From Pseudomonas putida (GTDB lineage: Bacteria > Pseudomonadota > Gammaproteobacteria > Pseudomonadales > Pseudomonadaceae), in contig NZ_JANHKS010000002.1 of the NCBI RefSeq assembly GCF_028682175.1, positions 124,001 to 188,000 on the forward strand: DNA of 64,000 bases, read 5' to 3'. Shown here piece by piece: positions 16,171-24,444 of this stretch. How positions within the stretch are numbered: position 1 is the stretch's first letter; each line of letters begins with the position of its first letter. The translations under genes were made by a program, and so were the position numbers. The notes below the pieces were generated by a model, which did not search any database, was not told the DNA's origin, and worked only from the letters and a program-made list of their open reading frames with translations.

Positions 16171-17271
16171 ATGAACCATTCGACCCCATCGATTCTAACG
16201 CCTTTCGATATCAAGAACCTCACCCTGCGCAACCGCCTGGCGGTGGCCCCCATGACTCGCGTCAGCGCCACGCAAACCGGCGTCGCGACCGACGCGATGG
16301 TCCGCTACTACGAACGCTTCGCCAAAGGCGGGTTCGGCATGGTCATCACCGAAGGCATCTACACCGACCAGCGCTTCTCCCAGGGCTACCCCTTCCAGCC
16401 CGGCATGACAGACGCCGAACAGGCCCAGGCATGGCGCACAGTCACAGACCGAATCCACGTTCAGGAAGCGGCTGTTTTCGCGCAACTCATGCATGCCGGG
16501 GCACTGAGCCAGGGCAATCGCTTCACCCAGCACACCGCAGCGCCCTCCGCAGTCCGCCCGAAAGGCGAGCAAATGCGCTTCTACTTCGGGGAGGGCCAGT
16601 ACCCGGTGCCCGTTGCCATGACCGACGAAGACATCGCCGACGCCATCGCCGGGTTCGCCCAGGCAGCCAAGCGCGCAATGCTGGATGCAGGCTTCGATGG
16701 CGTCGAGATCCATGGCGCCAACGGCTACCTGCTCGACCAGTTCCTCACCGACTTCAGCAATCAACGCAACGACCGCTGGGGCGGGAGCACCCAACAACGG
16801 GTCGGCTTGATTCTGGAAGTGATCAAGGCCGTCCGTGGGGCGGTAGGTAGCGTCCCCGTCGGCGTTCGCATCTCCCAAGGCAAGGTCAACGACTTCGGAC
16901 ACAAATGGGCAAACGGTGAGCACGACGCCGAAATCATCTTCGGCTCGCTCAAGGACGCCGGCGTCGACTACATCCACGTGACCGAATTCGAAGCATGGAA
17001 ACCCGCTTTCGCCAGCACCACCCAAAGCCTCGCTGCCTTGGCCCGTCGCCATGCACCCGGCGTCGTACTGCTTGCCAACGGCGGCCTGCATGAGGAAGAA
17101 CACGCCAACGCCGTGCTGAACGACGGAGTCGATATCCTGGCCATCGGCAAGGCAGCACTGGCCAACCCCGACTACCCGAACCGCCTCGCCGAGGGCCGTA
17201 CGCTGTCAGGGTTCGATGCGTCGATTCTGGGGCCAATTGCGAACATCAAGGAGAGTGAACTGGCGATGTGA
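16171..17271 (+). CDS. NADH:flavin oxidoreductase / Old Yellow Enzyme (YqjM-like)
   Basis: A 366-residue FMN barrel enzyme. FMN and active-site segments are visible: VAPMTRVSAT near the N-terminus, QLMHAGALS, the catalytic-region EIHGANGYLLDQFLTD, the WGGS motif, VPVGVRISQGK and, at the C-terminal phosphate site, LLANGGL and AIGKAALANPD. Such enzymes reduce activated C=C bonds of enones, maleimides or nitro compounds using NAD(P)H. GAGGTG precedes the ATG. It is divergent from a LysR gene. It is the most distant of three OYE genes in this window (others at 60371 and 61652). Confidence 0.92.
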   Translation: MNHSTPSILTPFDIKNLTLRNRLAVAPMTRVSATQTGVATDAMVRYYERFAKGGFGMVITEGIYTDQRFSQGYPFQPGMTDAEQAQAWRTVTDRIHVQEAAVFAQLMHAGALSQGNRFTQHTAAPSAVRPKGEQMRFYFGEGQYPVPVAMTDEDIADAIAGFAQAAKRAMLDAGFDGVEIHGANGYLLDQFLTDFSNQRNDRWGGSTQQRVGLILEVIKAVRGAVGSVPVGVRISQGKVNDFGHKWANGEHDAEIIFGSLKDAGVDYIHVTEFEAWKPAFASTTQSLAALARRHAPGVVLLANGGLHEEEHANAVLNDGVDILAIGKAALANPDYPNRLAEGRTLSGFDASILGPIANIKESELAM

Positions 17272-17280
17272 GTGGAGGGG

Positions 17281-17304
17281 CGGCCGTAAGCTATCGGCCA
17301 GAAC
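17281..17304. repeat. Degenerate dispersed intergenic repeat, copy 3
   Basis: CGGCCGTAAGCTATCGGCCA followed by GAAC. It contains GCTATCGGCC, the inverse of the core at 6798-6807. Confidence 0.4.
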
Positions 17305-17376
17305 CTTAAAGTCGCAGCGCGATCCTCGATACCCTAGACTGACGTCGAGCTCGTTGAGATCGGCCAGGAGTATCCA

Positions 17377-17838
17377 ATGGCTTGCTTGATCAGGAAAGCC
17401 GACAGCACGGATGCACCAGCGATCAGCCTGATCGTCGAGGCCGCGTTGCGAAAATCCAATGCCCAGGATTACCCGCCGGACGTTATCGAGCAAGTGGTGC
17501 AAGGCTTTTCGCCCTCGCAAGTCTTGAAACTCATGAGCCTGCGCCAAGTGTACGTCGCGTGCATCGACACCCATGTCGTGGCCACTGCAAGTCTTGCAGG
17601 AAATACGGTGCGCAGCGTATTCGTCGATCCTGCTTATCAGCGACAAGGCATTGGGAGTCTTCTGATGGCGGCTATCGAGTCAGTGGCGGTGAAGAGCGGC
17701 ATCGAACGACTGCGTCTCCCCTCTTCGATCACTGCGCAAGGCTTCTACCTTTCTCTAGGCTTCGTGAAGGTGCGGGACGCATTCCACGGCGCCGAGCGCA
17801 CGATCATCATGGAAAAGAGCCTCGGCCAGCAGGCTTGA
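17377..17838 (+). CDS. GNAT-family N-acetyltransferase
   Basis: A 153-residue acetyltransferase. The acetyl-CoA-binding motif A is VRSVFVDPAYQRQGIGSLLM, containing the Q/R-x-x-G-x-G/S loop RQGIGS. The last strand-helix pair (SSITAQGFYLSLGFVKV) is normal for GNAT proteins, where a tyrosine near FYLSLGF often protonates the CoA thiolate. AGGAG precedes the ATG. It stands alone between degenerate repeat copies and is not obviously part of an operon. Acceptor substrate unknown. Confidence 0.88.
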   Translation: MACLIRKADSTDAPAISLIVEAALRKSNAQDYPPDVIEQVVQGFSPSQVLKLMSLRQVYVACIDTHVVATASLAGNTVRSVFVDPAYQRQGIGSLLMAAIESVAVKSGIERLRLPSSITAQGFYLSLGFVKVRDAFHGAERTIIMEKSLGQQA

Positions 17839-17860
17839 CTGCGTCAGATAGAAGCGCGGG

Positions 17861-17884
17861 CTGGCGCCAGGTAACGGCCAAAAG
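17861..17884. repeat. Degenerate dispersed intergenic repeat, copy 4
   Basis: CTGGCGCCAGGTAACGGCCA followed by AAAG. It shares CTGGCGCCAG and ACGGCCA with copy 1 at 5726-5749. Confidence 0.4.
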
Positions 17885-17967
17885 CCGCCCCTGGATTCAC
17901 TCACATGACTCATCCACTTGATCGCAGAGTCCAGAGCTGTGGAAGGCACTGGCGCACCGAATTCCCT

Positions 17968-18933
17968 TCACAGCGACATCCCCGTCCACTCTTCGGAAAT
18001 GCTCCAGAGACGCTCGGCGAATTCCGGAGTGGCGGCCCAACTTGCCACTCCCTTGCGACCTGATTCGGCGTCGTTGACCGGCGCGATGTTGCAGTCTTCG
18101 CAGTAGACGCCGCCCTTGCCATTCAGGGCGGGACTGGTTGCGCACCACAAGCCCGTTGCCGCTCCCTGCTCCAGGTTCTTGAGGCCGACCTCCGGTACGA
18201 CCTTTTGCTGGCCGTGCTCATCAAACACATCAAATGCTGCGATCTCGGCGCTGCTCAGATGGCGTCCCAGGTCAGTCAGAATCTGACCGGGGTGAAGGGA
18301 GAAAGCCCGCACGCCCTGGCCAGAACCGCGCTGGTCGAGCCCCATCGCGAACAGTGCGTTGGCGGTTTTCGACTGACCATACGCCGCCCATTTGTCATAG
18401 GGACGATGGATGAAGTCGATGTCATCGAAGTCGACACCGGCGATCTGGTGACCTCGCGATGACACCGCAACCACCCGGGCAGCGCGAGCCGCAACCAGTG
18501 CTGGCCACAGACCGCACACCAGACGGAAGTGCCCCAGATGGTTGATCGCGAACTGGCTTTCGTGCCCATCGACATCTCGTGCCAGGGGCGAGGCCATGAC
18601 GCCCGCGCAATTGATCAACAACGAGAGCGGTTGTCCGCGCCGCACGACCTGGGCGGTGAACGCCTGAATGGAATCGGCATCGATCAGATCCATCCCATGG
18701 ACAGAGATACCCTCTTCCCCCGCCAAGGCCTTGCGCGCACGATCAGGGTCTCTGGCCGGGACAATCACCTGGGCACCTACGCGGGCGAGGCTTCTGGCAG
18801 TGACCAGCCCCAGTCCGGAATACCCACCAGTGACAACAGCGAGATGCCCGGCGAGATTCACTCCGGCCATGACCTCGGTTGCGGTACTGGCGGCGGAAAA
18901 AGGTGAAAGAACAGGTTTCTGAGGCGTTGTCAT
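17968..18933 (-). CDS. Short-chain dehydrogenase (retinol-dehydrogenase-like)
   Basis: A 321-residue SDR with a cofactor loop TGGYSGLGLVTARSLARVG, an adenine-ribose segment VPARDPDRARKA, INCAGVMASPL, VVAVSSRGHQIAG and the active-site YGQSK. These resemble the WWOX/retinol dehydrogenase-like branch, which is longer than classical SDRs. The C-terminal extension (KGGVYCEDCNIAPV) is typical of the bacterial members. ATG 18933 has AAGAG upstream; an in-frame ATG at 18963 is less likely. It is divergent from an AraC regulator (19019), which probably controls it. Substrate unknown. Confidence 0.9.
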   Translation of the reverse strand: MTTPQKPVLSPFSAASTATEVMAGVNLAGHLAVVTGGYSGLGLVTARSLARVGAQVIVPARDPDRARKALAGEEGISVHGMDLIDADSIQAFTAQVVRRGQPLSLLINCAGVMASPLARDVDGHESQFAINHLGHFRLVCGLWPALVAARAARVVAVSSRGHQIAGVDFDDIDFIHRPYDKWAAYGQSKTANALFAMGLDQRGSGQGVRAFSLHPGQILTDLGRHLSSAEIAAFDVFDEHGQQKVVPEVGLKNLEQGAATGLWCATSPALNGKGGVYCEDCNIAPVNDAESGRKGVASWAATPEFAERLWSISEEWTGMSL

Positions 18934-19018
18934 GAGGGGCTCTTCGTTGCATGGCTTTGGCACCCATTGTTCTTTAAGATGGCTGGACGAAACAGTTCAG
19001 ATAATCCAGGTTTCTGTC

Positions 19019-19960
19019 GTGATCATCCAAAATCCGCTTTCAGATCCCCTATCCGATGTCCTCGCGCTGGCCGGGCTTCGCGCTGCCTGTTCTGTGCGCC
19101 TGCGAGCGGGTGGACAATGGGCCCTGCGTTTTCGTCCGATTGAACTCAAATTCAACGTCGTGCGACGTGGCCAGTGCTGGCTGCGTATCGAGGGCAGCCA
19201 GCCGCGTCAATTGCGGGCGGGCGACTGCTTCGTGATTTCCCGCACCCCGTTCATTCTGGCGAACGATCCGGAGGGCGATGCGGTCAATGCGTCCGATGCT
19301 TTCGCCCAGTCCAGCACACTCGCCACCCTGGGTGCCGGTGACGATGTGGAGTTACTGGGTGGCAGTGTGAGCCTGATCAATGCCGGCGCCGGCCAGCTCC
19401 TGTCGTTGCTGCCGCCTGCGATCATCATCCATGCAGCCTCGAGTGCCGCTTCGTCGTTTGCCTGGTTGCTGGATGAACTGGACCGGGAATGGCAGTCAGC
19501 GCAACCAGGCGCCAACGCCATGTGCAACGACCTGCTTCGTCTGATTTTCGTCCATGGGCTGCGCCATCACATCAGCACTGCCGACGTCGCCGACCTTGCC
19601 TGGTTGGGAGGCCTGCGCGACCCTGCCATCGCCAATGTGATGCGCGCCATTCATGGTGCCCCGGAGAAATCCTGGACACTGGCGCAGATGGCGCAGATCG
19701 CTTGCATGTCGCGATCCAGCTTCGCAGCACTGTTCAAGCATCGGGTGGGCCATCCTCCTGTCGAGTATTCGACTCGCTGGCGCATGCAAGTTGCCGCCTC
19801 CAGGTTGTATGCAAGCCGGGACAGCGTGGCGACCGTTGCCGCCTCCTTGGGTTATCTGTCAGACGCTGCTTTTGGAGTCGCCTTTCGCCGGGTTCACGGA
19901 AAATCGCCTGGGCAGTATCGGCGAGAAGCAACAGGTCAGAGTGCTGATAGGCCAGTGTGA
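19019..19960 (+). CDS. AraC-family regulator with cupin_6 domain
   Basis: A 313-residue regulator beginning NPLSDPLSDVLALAGLRAAC, the normal N-terminus of cupin_6 AraC proteins. A sensor domain follows (RAGGQWALRF, RAGDCFVISR), then two C-terminal HTH units: WTLAQMAQIACMSRSSFAALF and SVATVAASLGYLSDAAFGVAF. I chose GTG 19019 because it matches the family start. The frame is open to 18932, but that would overlap the divergent SDR gene start. It is likely the regulator of the divergent SDR and possibly of the NAD-binding gene 135 bp downstream. Confidence 0.9.
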   Translation: MIIQNPLSDPLSDVLALAGLRAACSVRLRAGGQWALRFRPIELKFNVVRRGQCWLRIEGSQPRQLRAGDCFVISRTPFILANDPEGDAVNASDAFAQSSTLATLGAGDDVELLGGSVSLINAGAGQLLSLLPPAIIIHAASSAASSFAWLLDELDREWQSAQPGANAMCNDLLRLIFVHGLRHHISTADVADLAWLGGLRDPAIANVMRAIHGAPEKSWTLAQMAQIACMSRSSFAALFKHRVGHPPVEYSTRWRMQVAASRLYASRDSVATVAASLGYLSDAAFGVAFRRVHGKSPGQYRREATGQSADRPV

Positions 19961-20095
19961 CGATCGCACAATTGAAGCGCTCGAACGCGGCGCCAGACCC
20001 GGCATGCTCCGCCACTGCGAACGGGAATCTGCCGCTGCAACGAAGGAATTCGTCGGCTGACGGGTTGTCAGCTATGGACCCCAAGGAGAAACTCC

Positions 20096-21157
20096 ATGAC
20101 CCAACTCGCACTCGTTGTAGGCGCCAGCGGCATTGTCGGCAGCGCTGTTACTCAACTACTACTCGACAACCAGTGGCAGGTTGCGGCCCTCTCCCGCCAC
20201 CCGTCCCAAGCCTCAGGCGTGATACCTGTTGCAGCGGACCTGCAGGATCCGGAATCCTTACGCCGCGCGCTGCAGGATCTGAAACCCACGCATGTGTTCA
20301 TCACGACCTGGTCGCGCCAGGCCACAGAGGCTGAGAACATTCGGGTCAACGCCGCGATGGTTCGAAACGTCCTGGATGCGTTACGCCCCGCAAAAAGCGT
20401 TGCCCATGTGGCCTTGGTGACGGGGCTCAAGCACTACCTTGGCCCGTTCGAAGCCTACGGCAAGGGCACACTGCCGCAGACGCCTTTCCGTGAAGAGCAA
20501 GGTCGCCTGGACGTCGAGAATTTCTACTATGCCCAAGAGGACGAAGTGTTCTCGGCTGCCAAGAAAGATGGCTTCACCTGGAGCGTGCACCGCCCACACA
20601 CTGTCACTGGCGTCGCCGTCGGCAATGCGATGAATATGGCGACCACCCTGGCCGTCTATGCCACGATCTGCAAACAGACGGGCCGGCCCTTTGTATTTCC
20701 GGGATCGCGAGTCCAGTGGGACAGCCTCACGGACATGACCGATGCGAAGCAGTTGGCCAAGCAACTGCTCTGGGCTGCTCAAACCCCAGCAGCAGCGAAC
20801 CAGGCGTTCAACATCACCAACGGCGATATCTTTCGTTGGAAATGGATGTGGACGAGGATTGCCGACTACTTCGGCCTGCACCCCGCCGCGTATCCCCCTG
20901 CCCCTTCGCCACTTGAGTCTCAGATGGCCGATGACCAGGCGATCTGGAGTCAGATTGCCGCCGAGCGCGGACTGAAAGAATCCGACATCAAGCGCCTGGT
21001 TTCGCCATGGCACACCGACGCTGACCTGGGGCGGCCCATCGAAGTGGTAACGGATATGTCAAAGAGCCGGGCGATGGGCTTCACGGAGTTTCAAGCCAGT
21101 GACCAGGCATTCTTCAACGTGTTTGACCAACTGCGTAGGGAACGTCTCATTCCTTGA
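20096..21157 (+). CDS. PRISE-type SDR (progesterone 5-beta-reductase / iridoid synthase-like)
   Basis: A 353-residue NAD(P)-binding enzyme. The cofactor loop is VVGASGIVGSAV and the next strand ends AALSRHPS. VFITTWSRQATE and VALVTGLKHYLGPFEAYG contain the segment that in PRISE enzymes includes a catalytic lysine. WSVHRPHTVTGVAVGNAMN and FNITNGDIFRWKWMW are hallmark stretches. Members reduce activated enones by 1,4-addition of hydride. AAGGAG sits just before the ATG. It is downstream of the AraC regulator on the same strand, with enough space for its own promoter. The bacterial substrate is unknown. Confidence 0.9.
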   Translation: MTQLALVVGASGIVGSAVTQLLLDNQWQVAALSRHPSQASGVIPVAADLQDPESLRRALQDLKPTHVFITTWSRQATEAENIRVNAAMVRNVLDALRPAKSVAHVALVTGLKHYLGPFEAYGKGTLPQTPFREEQGRLDVENFYYAQEDEVFSAAKKDGFTWSVHRPHTVTGVAVGNAMNMATTLAVYATICKQTGRPFVFPGSRVQWDSLTDMTDAKQLAKQLLWAAQTPAAANQAFNITNGDIFRWKWMWTRIADYFGLHPAAYPPAPSPLESQMADDQAIWSQIAAERGLKESDIKRLVSPWHTDADLGRPIEVVTDMSKSRAMGFTEFQASDQAFFNVFDQLRRERLIP

Positions 21158-21229
21158 TACTCGGGGCAAGTTCGCTTACGCATTGGAGAAACTTGCCCAC
21201 CAGAACGGATCGGTGCCACTGCCAGGCGT

Positions 21230-21559
21230 TCAATCCTCGCAATGGCCTCGCTTCTTCTGGTGCTTGGTGCAGTATTTTTTCTTGTCGCCGTTCAAGAACT
21301 TCTCTTGCCGTTCCTTCTCCCAAGGCGACATACAGGAGTTGAAGCCCCGACCCCATCCCGCCCAGTAACGCTCTTGAAAACGCGCTCGGCGATCAGCATC
21401 CCGTGCCTCATACCCGTAGCCATGCTCCCGGGCGTCACATCCACTGCGATATCCGTCCCCGTAGGCGCCGGTCAGAGGCTCTTTCCAGAACCAGGCACAG
21501 CCCGACAAGGGCAAGGTCACACACAGAACAACACACACCTCGAACAAGCGTCTTGCCAC
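21230..21559 (-). CDS. Small cysteine-containing lipoprotein of unknown function
   Basis: A 109-residue protein with a lipoprotein signal: basic MARRLFEV, a hydrophobic core, and the lipobox LSGC at about residues 18-21. The mature part is rich in glycine, tyrosine and charged residues (YGDGYRSGCDAREHGYGYEARD) and ends lysine-rich (NGDKKKYCTKHQKKRGHCED). The four remaining cysteines may form disulfides in the periplasm. No known domain recognised. It converges on the PRISE-like gene. The lipobox and coherent composition support a real gene. Confidence 0.75.
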   Translation of the reverse strand: MARRLFEVCVVLCVTLPLSGCAWFWKEPLTGAYGDGYRSGCDAREHGYGYEARDADRRARFQERYWAGWGRGFNSCMSPWEKERQEKFLNGDKKKYCTKHQKKRGHCED

Positions 21560-21704
21560 GAAACACTTCCTGGAGAACAGCCAACTGAGAGAGCCAACGA
21601 ACTCCAGAATAAGATCAAAATGACATCACTTGGTTCTACGGTGTCTGATCATTTGTTGCCTCCGAAAACGCCAGTTCTCAGCAACGATTGAAGCCAGCTG
21701 GAAA

Positions 21705-21723
21705 CCAGGGCATGTAGCCCTGG
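21705..21723 (-). terminator. Hairpin terminator after the lysine-rich protein gene
   Basis: CCAGGGC-ATGTA-GCCCTGG, 13 bases after the minus-strand stop codon. On that strand TTTCC follows. Typical intrinsic terminator geometry with a weak T-run. Confidence 0.6.
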
Positions 21724-21735
21724 CTGATTACGGTG

Positions 21736-21972
21736 TTACTTACTCTTCTTTGCAGGCTTGTCTGATTTTTCGGATTTCTTGGCCTTCGTTGGTTTGCTAT
21801 CCGCCTTCTTTGCAGATTTCTTCGGTTCACTGGCTTTCTTGTCTTTCTTTTCGGAAGATTTTGAAAGCGCAGAAGCCGCAGCGGATTTCTTGGCAGGCGA
21901 TGCCTTTTTATCCTTCAGATCCTTACTGGCTTTCGAAGCGTCACCTTTGCTCTTCTTATCGTCTTTAGCCAC
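21736..21972 (-). CDS. Lysine/serine/alanine-rich low-complexity protein (histone H1-like)
   Basis: A 78-residue protein composed almost wholly of lysine, alanine, serine, aspartate and proline, with repeated short units (PAKKS, EPKKSAKKAD, PTKAKKSEKS). This composition matches the tails of bacterial histone H1-like and AlgP-like DNA-binding proteins and some RNA-associated basic proteins. It has no fold-forming hydrophobic segments and is probably disordered. A hairpin terminator follows the gene. A nucleoid or RNA-binding role is inferred from composition only. Confidence 0.7.
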   Translation of the reverse strand: MAKDDKKSKGDASKASKDLKDKKASPAKKSAAASALSKSSEKKDKKASEPKKSAKKADSKPTKAKKSEKSDKPAKKSK

Positions 21973-22146
21973 GTTACACCTCTCGGAATGTGCCAGGTTG
22001 GCACTTGGCCTGCGGAAATATCCGCACGCTGACCATTAGGCGAGCGCTGGCGAAGGCGGTTCCATGTTTTATATCCGCGGATGGCTGAGTGGACGTTATC
22101 TACCTGCTGAATAGCTATCCCCCCTGCTACACCGCGCAGGTGAGAG

Positions 22147-23064
22147 TCAGCTCTGTTCCATTCCGCGCAACTTCGCTGGAAAGCGTTCCGCCAGCCAGTC
22201 GATGAAAACCCGTAAACGCTGGGTCATGTGACGGTTGTGGGGGTACACCACCTGAAAAGGGTATGGCGGAGTTCGCCATGCCTTGAGAATCTCCACCAAA
22301 ATCCCGTCGCGCAAAGCGGCCTGGACGCCGTAAGTGAAGGTCTGTGCGATACCCAGCCCGGCGACGCATGCAGCCAGGTGCGCGTTGCTTTCATTGATGC
22401 CGATGCAATACCCGGTATTGATTTCGGTGCCCTCGCCGTCCTTTTCAAAGCGAAATGGAAACGCCCGCCCGGTGCGCGTCGAAAGGTAGCCTATCAGCTT
22501 GTGACCGTTTTTCAGGTCAAGTGGAGAGGCAGGGATGCCGTGCTGTTCGAGATAGGCCGGCGTAGCACAGGTGACCATGGGTGCCTGCCCGATCTGCCGC
22601 GCTACAAGGGATGAGTCATCCAGCGGCCCGCCGCGAATCACACAATCCACGTTGTCTCCAATCAGATCAACCGAGCGATCAGACACCCCCAGATCCATAC
22701 GGATATCCGGGTAGCGCGCCATGAAATCCGGGAGCAATGGAATCAGCACATCCCGGGCTGTCGAGCCACCTACATCGATACGCAAATACCCTCGCGGGCT
22801 TTTGCGGACGCTGTTGAAGGACGAATCGATGTCTTCCAGATCCCTCAACACCCGCATCGCCCTGGCGTAGTAATCCTGTCCTTCGGGAGTGACCGTGACA
22901 CGCCTGGTAGTGCGTTGCAGCAAGCGTACGCCCAGATAGGCCTCCAGTTCCTGCACCTGCTTGCTCAGCGTGGCGTTGGGCATATCCAGTGACGCAGCGG
23001 CTCGGGTGAAGTTTCCGGCTTCAACAACCCGGGCGAAGGCACGTATTGCCGACAGCTGATCCAT
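22147..23064 (-). CDS. LysR-family transcription regulator
   Basis: A 305-residue LysR protein of the CrgA/DsdC-like branch. It has an HTH (FARVVEAGNFTRAAASLDM, then LSKQVQELEAYLGVRLLQRTTRRVTVT) and an effector domain starting SPRGYLRIDVGGSTARDVLI. It has the typical ending (RVFIDWLAERFPAKLRG). It is divergent from the NTF2-like/VOC pair beginning at 23251, with about 186 bp between, and is the likely regulator of that pair. Inducer unknown. Confidence 0.93.
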   Translation of the reverse strand: MDQLSAIRAFARVVEAGNFTRAAASLDMPNATLSKQVQELEAYLGVRLLQRTTRRVTVTPEGQDYYARAMRVLRDLEDIDSSFNSVRKSPRGYLRIDVGGSTARDVLIPLLPDFMARYPDIRMDLGVSDRSVDLIGDNVDCVIRGGPLDDSSLVARQIGQAPMVTCATPAYLEQHGIPASPLDLKNGHKLIGYLSTRTGRAFPFRFEKDGEGTEINTGYCIGINESNAHLAACVAGLGIAQTFTYGVQAALRDGILVEILKAWRTPPYPFQVVYPHNRHMTQRLRVFIDWLAERFPAKLRGMEQS

Positions 23065-23250
23065 GACGCTGCAACCTCGAAACCAGTAAGCGGATTATCC
23101 ACGTATGTGAATAGTCATTCCATTGTACGCGCTTTTTCGACAATCGGTCCGAGTCTAGAGTAGCGCCATGACCAGACGCGCTGCGCGACGACCTGTCGGC
23201 AACTGACGTTCTGGCCCGACAACGCGATGCCCGCCGTCAGGAGGCTTCCA

Positions 23251-23712
23251 ATGTTCGATGTGAAAAAACTCATCCGCTTTGGCGGCCTGTTTATCGCCGT
23301 GCTGATTGCCCCGTTCGCCCATTCTCAGGACCCACACACCATGAACCCCGATGCACAACACATCGCCGCTGCCCAGAGGCTGATCGACCAGCATTTTGCG
23401 ATCTGGAACGAACGCGATGACCGAGTTCGTCTACAGCAGTTTGCGACGACCTACACCGACGATTTCACCGTCGCCGATTACGCCGCCATTGCCCGAGGTT
23501 TTGGCGAAGTCAACCGATTGATCGAGCGGGTTCAGTCTCAGCACGAAGGCTTCAGGTTCTCGCCGGAGCCCATCGCCTGGAACCACGACATCGGTCGCGT
23601 CCGTTGGGGCTTTGGCCCAGCCGGCGAACCCGACAAGGTGCGGGGCGAAGACATCTTCACCGTGCGTGACGGCAAGTTGCTGAGCATGCATGTCTTTCTC
23701 GACCACAACTGA
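23251..23712 (+). CDS. Secreted NTF2/SnoaL-like protein
   Basis: A 153-residue protein with a signal peptide (MFDVKKLIRFGGLFIAVLIA, then PFAHSQ). A SnoaL/NTF2-type cone fold is suggested by AQRLIDQHFAIWNERDDRVRLQQF, YTDDFTVADY, then GFGEVNRLIERV and a C-terminal sheet (VRWGFGPAGEP, EDIFTVRDGKLLSMHVFL). Such folds act as small hydrolases/isomerases or binding proteins. ATG 23251 was chosen because GGAGG precedes it. It forms a two-gene unit with a secreted VOC protein 39 bp downstream, so both probably act in the periplasm on the same compound, under the divergent LysR. Confidence 0.85.
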   Translation: MFDVKKLIRFGGLFIAVLIAPFAHSQDPHTMNPDAQHIAAAQRLIDQHFAIWNERDDRVRLQQFATTYTDDFTVADYAAIARGFGEVNRLIERVQSQHEGFRFSPEPIAWNHDIGRVRWGFGPAGEPDKVRGEDIFTVRDGKLLSMHVFLDHN

Positions 23713-23751
23713 TTCGGCTCATACGGCCATTAGCGAAAACAGGAACCCAGA

Positions 23752-24342
23752 ATGAAGTTCATTGCAGCAGTATTCATGTTGTTGTCAGTCAGTTTCACAG
23801 CGTGGGCACAAGTGCCGGGCATCAAGACCGCCGGTATCGATCACGTGGGCATCAACGTCCCGGATCTGGCCCAAGCGGAGCAATTCCTCGCCACGACCTT
23901 CGGGTGTACACCAGTGACCCACATCGGGCCATTCGACATGACTGCGTCCCTGGCCGCAGATCACAAGACCCCTGTGGCACCACGGGCGAAAAGCCTCTCT
24001 ATCTCGATGGTGCGATGCTCAACCGGGTCGAACATCGAGCTGTTTGAATACTCGCATTCGACGAGCAGCGATCAGGTGCCGTTTGCAGAGGACCTGGGCG
24101 CTTCGCACGTCGCTTTTTATACCGATGACGTGAAGGCCGGCGTCGCTTACCTGAAGTCCAAAGGCATCACCGTATTGGGTGAGCCGATGACCATGACCGC
24201 TGGCGATACCGAAGGCGAAACCTGGGTGCATTTCCTCTCACCCTGGGGCTCGGAAATGGAGCTGGTAGGTTACCCCCATGGCAAGGGTTACGAGAGGACG
24301 ACCAAAGCGCGGCTCTGGAATCCGAAACATCCCGCCAATTGA
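23752..24342 (+). CDS. Secreted glyoxalase/VOC-family protein
   Basis: A 196-residue protein with a signal peptide ending TAWA, followed by a vicinal-oxygen-chelate domain. The repeats are IDHVGINVPDLAQAEQFLATTFGC (metal histidine in DHVGI) and SHVAFYTDDVKAGVAYLKSKG, with the acid near MELVGYPHG. VOC enzymes bind a divalent metal and act on lactoylglutathione-like, catechol or antibiotic substrates. Periplasmic location is unusual for the family and fits its partner, the secreted NTF2-like protein just upstream. Reaction not assigned. Confidence 0.88.
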   Translation: MKFIAAVFMLLSVSFTAWAQVPGIKTAGIDHVGINVPDLAQAEQFLATTFGCTPVTHIGPFDMTASLAADHKTPVAPRAKSLSISMVRCSTGSNIELFEYSHSTSSDQVPFAEDLGASHVAFYTDDVKAGVAYLKSKGITVLGEPMTMTAGDTEGETWVHFLSPWGSEMELVGYPHGKGYERTTKARLWNPKHPAN

Positions 24343-24351
24343 GACGCTTAT

Positions 24352-24376
24352 GCCGTCGGCGCCTGACGCCGACGGC
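24352..24376. terminator. Bidirectional hairpin between VOC gene and rhamnose dehydrogenase
   Basis: GCCGTCGGCG-CCTGA-CGCCGACGGC, a perfect 10-bp stem nine bases after the VOC stop codon and between convergent genes. No T-run is present. Confidence 0.65.
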
Positions 24377-24444
24377 TGCGGGCGGGCGTCTTCTCTCACG
24401 CCAGCCTCTCTCCAGGGGTGAAATTCGGGCGTTTTGCACAAAAA

